From: Bifidobacterium breve
GTDB lineage: Bacteria; Actinomycetota; Acidimicrobiia; Acidimicrobiales; Ilumatobacteraceae
Length of the DNA stretch: 11,066 nt
Assembly (NCBI GenBank): GCA_943325425.2
Contig: CALPPJ020000022.1
Location: forward strand, 1-11,066
Direction: 5' to 3'
Part shown: piece by piece, positions 7,558 to 11,066 of the stretch
How the letters are laid out: every line of letters begins with the position of its first letter
Numbering within the stretch: the stretch's first letter is position 1
Program-made: the position numbers and the translations under genes
The notes under the pieces: generated by a model
The model's database searches: none
What the model saw: only the letters and a program-made list of their open reading frames with translations
What the model was told of the DNA's origin: nothing

Positions 7558-8258
7558 CTCAACCCATTCTTGAACTGCGCAACGTTCGTGCCTCGTATGG
7601 ATCTATCGAAGTACTTCATGGCGTCAATCTTTCGGTTGGTCGCGGTGAAGTTGTTGCGCTACTTGGCCCAAACGGCGCCGGCAAAAGCACGATGATCAAA
7701 GTGGTCAGCGGACTTTTGCGCCCCACATCTGGTCAACTCATTGTTGGTGGTCGTGATGTCACCGGTGCTGCTGCCAATGCGCTTGCTCGGGCTGGCTTGT
7801 GCACAATTCCTGAGGGACGAGGCATCTTCCCTAACCTCACTGTTCGCGAGAACCTGTTAATGGCGACATACAGCGGACACAAACTCGCAGACATTGAAGA
7901 AAGTACTTACGCTCGCTTCCCTCGGTTGTCAGAACGTCGTACTCAGTTCGCCGGCACGATGTCGGGTGGTGAACAGCAAATGCTTTCTCTAGCACGCGCC
8001 CTCGCAACCGATCCGGTCATATTGTTACTCGATGAATTGTCAATGGGGCTCGCTCCACTCATTGTGGCTGAGCTATATCAGCAGGTTGCAGCAATTGCCG
8101 CCGAGGGAGTTTCGGTGTTGGTTGTGGAACAATTCGCTCGCACAGTTTTAGGAGTTGCCGACCAGGCAGTTCTATTGGCCCACGGGAAAGTGCAAGTAGC
8201 TGGTAAAGCATCTGAGATTGGCGAAGATGTACTTGCCGGTGCGTATTTAGGTTCATAA
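7554..8258 (+). CDS. livF: LivF-type ABC transporter ATP-binding protein
   Basis: This 234-residue ATPase is the second nucleotide-binding subunit of the importer and pairs with LivG under the fused permease. The Walker A is GPNGAGKST (38-46). The LivF-typical TIPEGRGIFPNLTVREN segment (84-100) replaces the usual Q-loop. The signature is MSGGEQQML (136-144), the Walker B is ILLLDE (156-161) followed by LSMGLAP, and the H-loop position is Gln193 (VEQ), also usual for LivF. The ATG overlaps the LivG stop (ATGA), with GGAG at 7543-7546 as ribosome binding site. The stop is TAA. Length and motifs are complete, so this subunit should be functional even if the binding-protein gene is broken. Confidence 0.94.
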   Translation: MTQPILELRNVRASYGSIEVLHGVNLSVGRGEVVALLGPNGAGKSTMIKVVSGLLRPTSGQLIVGGRDVTGAAANALARAGLCTIPEGRGIFPNLTVRENLLMATYSGHKLADIEESTYARFPRLSERRTQFAGTMSGGEQQMLSLARALATDPVILLLDELSMGLAPLIVAELYQQVAAIAAEGVSVLVVEQFARTVLGVADQAVLLAHGKVQVAGKASEIGEDVLAGAYLGS

Positions 8259-8288
8259 ATTCTCTTACTGAAAGAAACGGACACGACC

Positions 8289-8657
8289 ATGAATGAAGAT
8301 CGAATCCAAACCTTCACCGAAGAAATCGGCGAATTGAAGTTGCGTGGCGCACGTGCAGATCGCGAACGTTGGCTCTTAATTTTGGGTGGACTCGGATTGA
8401 TTGCCGGAGTTGGCTTAGCAGTATTTGGTGGTTTTCAAGCGAGCGGCACGACGGTCCTTGGTGACCAAATTGCCTTTTTGGCAACTGGCACACTGATCGG
8501 ACTCGCACTTGTCATCGCTGGTGCAGCGCTATTCATCCGCTACTCAATCGCCCGCTTCATGCGTTTTTGGCTGGTGCGTCTCGTTCACGAACATCGCAGT
8601 GAAACTGACCGAGTCATCAAAGCACTCGGCGATATTGAAGCAAAACTCAACAAGTAG
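8289..8657 (+). CDS. Small two-helix membrane protein of unknown function, last gene of transporter operon
   Basis: The 122-residue protein has a charged N-terminal helix (1-28, many Glu/Arg, possibly amphipathic or coiled-coil), a Gly-rich transmembrane segment (about 29-50), a short loop, a second segment (about 61-84), and a basic then mixed-charge C-terminal helix (RFMRFWLVRLVHEHRSETDRV, then EAKLNK). Both termini are therefore predicted cytoplasmic. I do not recognise a family. It starts 30 bp after livF with only a weak A-rich ribosome binding site, and probably belongs to the same transcript; an accessory role for the transporter is possible but unproven. Its TAG stop lies three bases from the convergent ATPase stop. 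Confidence 0.75.
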   Translation: MNEDRIQTFTEEIGELKLRGARADRERWLLILGGLGLIAGVGLAVFGGFQASGTTVLGDQIAFLATGTLIGLALVIAGAALFIRYSIARFMRFWLVRLVHEHRSETDRVIKALGDIEAKLNK

Positions 8658-8660
8658 TTG

Positions 8661-10100
8661 TTAACGAGCGCGGTAGGTGCCGCCGCCGAGTCCGCTGGTG
8701 TCTTTGTTGAGACGCTTTGACAAGTGCATTCCTTCGAGAATGAACTCAACTGCCGCAGCGATACTTGCAGCGCTGTCATCACCATCGATGAGCGCATCAA
8801 CGATTGGGCGTAGCGCTGGAATATTGCCGATCAACAAAGCCTGTTCTTCTGAAGGAACATCTTCACCGGTGTGAACGATTGCGCCTTCCTCAAAGGCAGT
8901 CAAAACGGCACCCGTCAATTCAGGTTTTACAACCTGGCGATACACAGTCAGAACTGATGACTTAATGAGATCGCGCAAGACCTGACCTTCACGACCCTCT
9001 TCAAGCGCTTCAATTTCGATCTTCCCACCAGTTGATGCCGCAAATGCATCAAGGTCGCATACGCGCGGAACCACATTGGTTTCGCCTAGTCGCAATCCAC
9101 GCCGCAAAGCATTTGCTGCCATCACTTCATAGTTACTTACACTCAAACGCACACTGACACCACTGCGCTGATTGACCTGACTGCTGTTACGCGCCAACTG
9201 GCTAAATGTTGCAACGACAAGTTCCATGTACGCCGGAACCGATACCTTGACGTCGCCGACACTCGGCGGCCGGGCTTCTTGACGAATGATCTGTACTTCA
9301 GTCGTTGCTTCAAGTGGATAGTGCGTGCGAATCTGACTGCCGAAACGATCTTTCAGTGGAGTAATGATTCGACCACGGTTGGTGTAATCCTCGGGGTTTG
9401 CTGAAGCAACAAGCAACACGTCGATAGGTAAGCGAATTTTGTAACCGCGTACTTGCACGTCGCGCTCTTCAAGAATGTTCAATAGACCAACTTGGATTCG
9501 TTCTGACAAGTCGGGCAATTCGTTGATTGCGAAAATGCCACGATTTGTACGTGGCACGAGCCCGTAGTGCAACGTGAGTTCATCGCTAAGGTAACGACCT
9601 TCAGCAACCTTGATGGGGTCAACTTCACCGATGAGGTCGGCGATAGATGTGTCAGGAGTAGCTAATTTTTCGCCGAATCGCACATCACGATGAATCCATG
9701 TAATGGGAGCCTCGTCGCCGTACTGCTCGACTAGATCACGGGCGTGCTTTGATACCGGCTCATAGGGGTCATCGTTAATCTCGCTACCTGCAATAATCGG
9801 CAACCACTCGTCAAGCAAGCCCGTCAAACTACGAATCATGCGGGTCTTCGCTTGACCACGCTCACCTAAAAAGATCACATCATGTCCGGCCAAGATTGCA
9901 TTCTCGAGCTGCGGCATGACGGTGTCTTCATAACCGAGGACTCCTTCAAATAATGGCTGCTTCGCCATAATGCGCGCGACTGCGTTGCGCCGCATTTCTT
10001 CTTTGACGGGACGTGATACCCATCCAGATGCTTTGAGTTCACGAATAGTGGCCGCTGAGGGTGCCGGAGAAGAAGACATATCTTGAGAGTAATCCGCCAT
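8661..10100 (-). CDS. AAA+ ATPase of the magnesium-chelatase subunit ChlI / MoxR-like family
   Basis: The 479-residue protein begins at the ATG at 10100-10098. An ATG at 10079 (giving 472 residues) is equally possible, as neither has a good ribosome binding site. The open frame runs on to 10400, but that extension would cover the divergent glycosidase gene and is rejected. Motifs, numbered from 10100: the segment ILAGHDVIFLGERGQAKT contains a Walker A variant (GERGQAKT, 79-86), GIFAINELPDL (188-198) is the Walker B region with Asn-Glu instead of Asp-Glu, VASANPEDYTNRG (231-243) carries sensor 1, and DRFG (251-254) includes the likely arginine finger. The family is COG1239-like. Members often work with a von Willebrand factor A (MIDAS) protein in metal insertion or in remodelling of target proteins, but no such partner is in view. 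No porphyrin or cobalamin gene is nearby, so a true chelatase role is not supported. It is cytoplasmic, with no signal peptide. Confidence 0.88.
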   Translation of the reverse strand: MADYSQDMSSSPAPSAATIRELKASGWVSRPVKEEMRRNAVARIMAKQPLFEGVLGYEDTVMPQLENAILAGHDVIFLGERGQAKTRMIRSLTGLLDEWLPIIAGSEINDDPYEPVSKHARDLVEQYGDEAPITWIHRDVRFGEKLATPDTSIADLIGEVDPIKVAEGRYLSDELTLHYGLVPRTNRGIFAINELPDLSERIQVGLLNILEERDVQVRGYKIRLPIDVLLVASANPEDYTNRGRIITPLKDRFGSQIRTHYPLEATTEVQIIRQEARPPSVGDVKVSVPAYMELVVATFSQLARNSSQVNQRSGVSVRLSVSNYEVMAANALRRGLRLGETNVVPRVCDLDAFAASTGGKIEIEALEEGREGQVLRDLIKSSVLTVYRQVVKPELTGAVLTAFEEGAIVHTGEDVPSEEQALLIGNIPALRPIVDALIDGDDSAASIAAAVEFILEGMHLSKRLNKDTSGLGGGTYRAR

Positions 10101-10146
10101 TGATGAAACGCAGTGGTCGAGCCTGTTCTCTACTACCGTCTGTGGT
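10101..10146. promoter_or_regulatory. Short divergent spacer between ATPase and GH2 genes
   Basis: Only 46 bp separate the chosen starts of the two divergent genes (67 bp if the ATPase starts at 10079). Promoters for both must lie here or inside the 5' ends. I see no convincing -35/-10 pair and no good ribosome binding site on either strand, so leaderless transcripts are plausible. That would fit the lack of Shine-Dalgarno sequences in front of both genes. Confidence 0.3.
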
Positions 10147-11066
10147 GTGACAACATCTACCGAACATGAGAACGAGAAGTGGACTTCTCTCGATCTCTCT
10201 GGCCAGTGGCGGGTCACCAAAGCCACTGATGACGCCCTTCGCACCAGCGTTGGACTTGATACCGATGATGAAGAGTGGCCCACGATTCGGGTGCCGAGCC
10301 ATTGGCAGTCACATCCCCTTTTCGCCACCGAAAATGGACCCCTTTTGTACCGTAAAGATTTTGAACTTGACGTACCGAACGAAGGCGAGCGTCGCTTCAT
10401 CGTTGTTGACGGACTCTTTTATCAAGGTGATGTGTGGCTCGATGGTGCCTACCTAGGCGATCCTGAGGGTTACTTCATTCCTCATGCCTACGACATCACC
10501 GCCCTAGCTTCACTTGACACCGACCATGTCTTGGCTATTGGCGCCACATGTAGCCCGCAGCGGGACAAAAAAGCCAAACGCAATATCACCGGAGTCTTTC
10601 AACATTGGGATTGCATCGACCCCGATTTCAATCCTGGTGGCATTTGGCGTGGAGTGCGCATTGAGCGCTCGGGTCCGGTACGCATTGATGCCTTACGAGT
10701 TTTGTGTCGTGACGCTAACGAAGCGCGAGCGAACGTTCGTCTGAGCGCACGGCTTGATAGCAACAATGAACTCGCGGTTCGCATTGTTACTTACGTCAAT
10801 GATCAAGTCGTTGAAGAAATTGAGAAGTCACTGGCGAGTGGTATGAATACTCTCGACTGGGATATTGACATTGATGAACCCAAGTTGTGGTGGCCATGGT
10901 CGATGGGTGAGCAAAATCTCACTGACATTCGGGTTGAAGTCATACACGACAAAACACTTAGCCACTCAGCCACTCGCCGAACTGGTCTACGCGAGGTTGC
11001 TGTTCAAGATTGGGTGTACTCAATCAACGGTGAGCGAATCTTTTTGAAGGGTGCCAACATGGCACC
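10147..11066 (+). CDS. Glycoside hydrolase family 2 protein (beta-mannosidase/beta-galactosidase type), C-terminus cut by window edge
   Basis: The frame is open from 10093, just after a TAA, to the right edge. It has no ATG upstream of the conserved region, so GTG at 10147 is the likely start, giving 306 complete codons here. The N-terminal sugar-binding jelly-roll domain of GH2 is clear: LSGQWRV (15-21), VPSHWQSHP, LLYRKDFELDVP, then DGLFYQGDVWLDGAYLGDPEGYFIPHAYDIT. The segment GVFQHWDCIDPDFNPGGIWRGVRIE is typical of beta-mannosidase-like members. An immunoglobulin-like domain follows (LRVLCRDANEARANVRLSARL, then DEPKLWWPWSMGEQNLTDIRVEV). The start of the catalytic barrel, INGERIFLKGANMA, is reached at the edge. 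The catalytic glutamates lie outside the window, so activity and sugar specificity cannot be judged. No signal peptide is visible, so action on imported oligosaccharides in the cytoplasm is likely. Confidence 0.88.
   Translation, partial: MTTSTEHENEKWTSLDLSGQWRVTKATDDALRTSVGLDTDDEEWPTIRVPSHWQSHPLFATENGPLLYRKDFELDVPNEGERRFIVVDGLFYQGDVWLDGAYLGDPEGYFIPHAYDITALASLDTDHVLAIGATCSPQRDKKAKRNITGVFQHWDCIDPDFNPGGIWRGVRIERSGPVRIDALRVLCRDANEARANVRLSARLDSNNELAVRIVTYVNDQVVEEIEKSLASGMNTLDWDIDIDEPKLWWPWSMGEQNLTDIRVEVIHDKTLSHSATRRTGLREVAVQDWVYSINGERIFLKGANMA

Noticed and set aside
10101..10400. N-terminal extension of the ATPase by 100 codons
   Set aside because: It runs antisense through the clearly conserved N-terminal domain of the GH2 gene and resembles no ATPase-family sequence.
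1..11066. Mobile element, defence system, CRISPR array or RNA gene
   Set aside because: I saw no transposase, integrase, regularly spaced repeat, or tRNA/rRNA-like sequence; gene content is ordinary metabolism and transport.

Overview
The window looks like chromosomal DNA of a free-living actinobacterium, most likely of the class Acidimicrobiia (Ilumatobacter-like). The basis is roughly balanced G+C by eye, a lipoprotein with a Thr/Asp/Ala/Pro-rich linker behind its lipobox, a fused LivH-LivM permease, and paired thiolase-like/DUF35 genes. The lineage is inferred; no rRNA or marker gene is present. Coding density is very high, no stretch over 300 bases lacks a gene, and I saw no tRNA, rRNA, CRISPR array, insertion sequence or prophage gene.

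Region 1 (1-2944, minus strand) is a tightly overlapped four-gene operon. In transcription order it holds a DUF35/OB-fold protein whose zinc-ribbon cysteines are lost, a DUF35/OB-fold protein with an intact four-cysteine zinc ribbon, a thiolase-fold protein lacking the thiolase catalytic residues, and a second thiolase-fold (lipid-transfer-protein type) protein cut by the left edge. The best known parallels are the Ltp/ChsH2-type thiolase-DUF35 complexes of actinobacteria, which cleave steroid side-chain CoA thioesters by retro-aldol chemistry. A CoA-thioester lyase or thiolase complex is therefore the best guess; the substrate is unknown.

Region 2 (3052-8657, plus strand, divergent from region 1 across a 107-bp spacer) is a branched-chain amino acid-type (Liv/HAAT) ABC transporter operon: substrate-binding lipoprotein, fused LivH-LivM permease, LivG, LivF, and a small two-helix membrane protein. 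The binding-protein gene carries an in-frame TGA at codon 220 with unmistakable homologous sequence on both sides in the same frame. It is therefore a nonsense-mutated gene, a sequence error, or a readthrough case. Because regions 1 and 2 share a promoter region, the transporter may import the compound, or a relative of it, that region 1 degrades.

Region 3 (8661-11066) holds a ChlI/MoxR-like AAA+ ATPase on the minus strand, ending only 3 bp from the small membrane protein. Divergent from it is the 5' part of a glycoside hydrolase family 2 gene (beta-mannosidase/beta-galactosidase type), cut by the right edge and probably starting at GTG. These two genes have no evident functional tie to regions 1 and 2.
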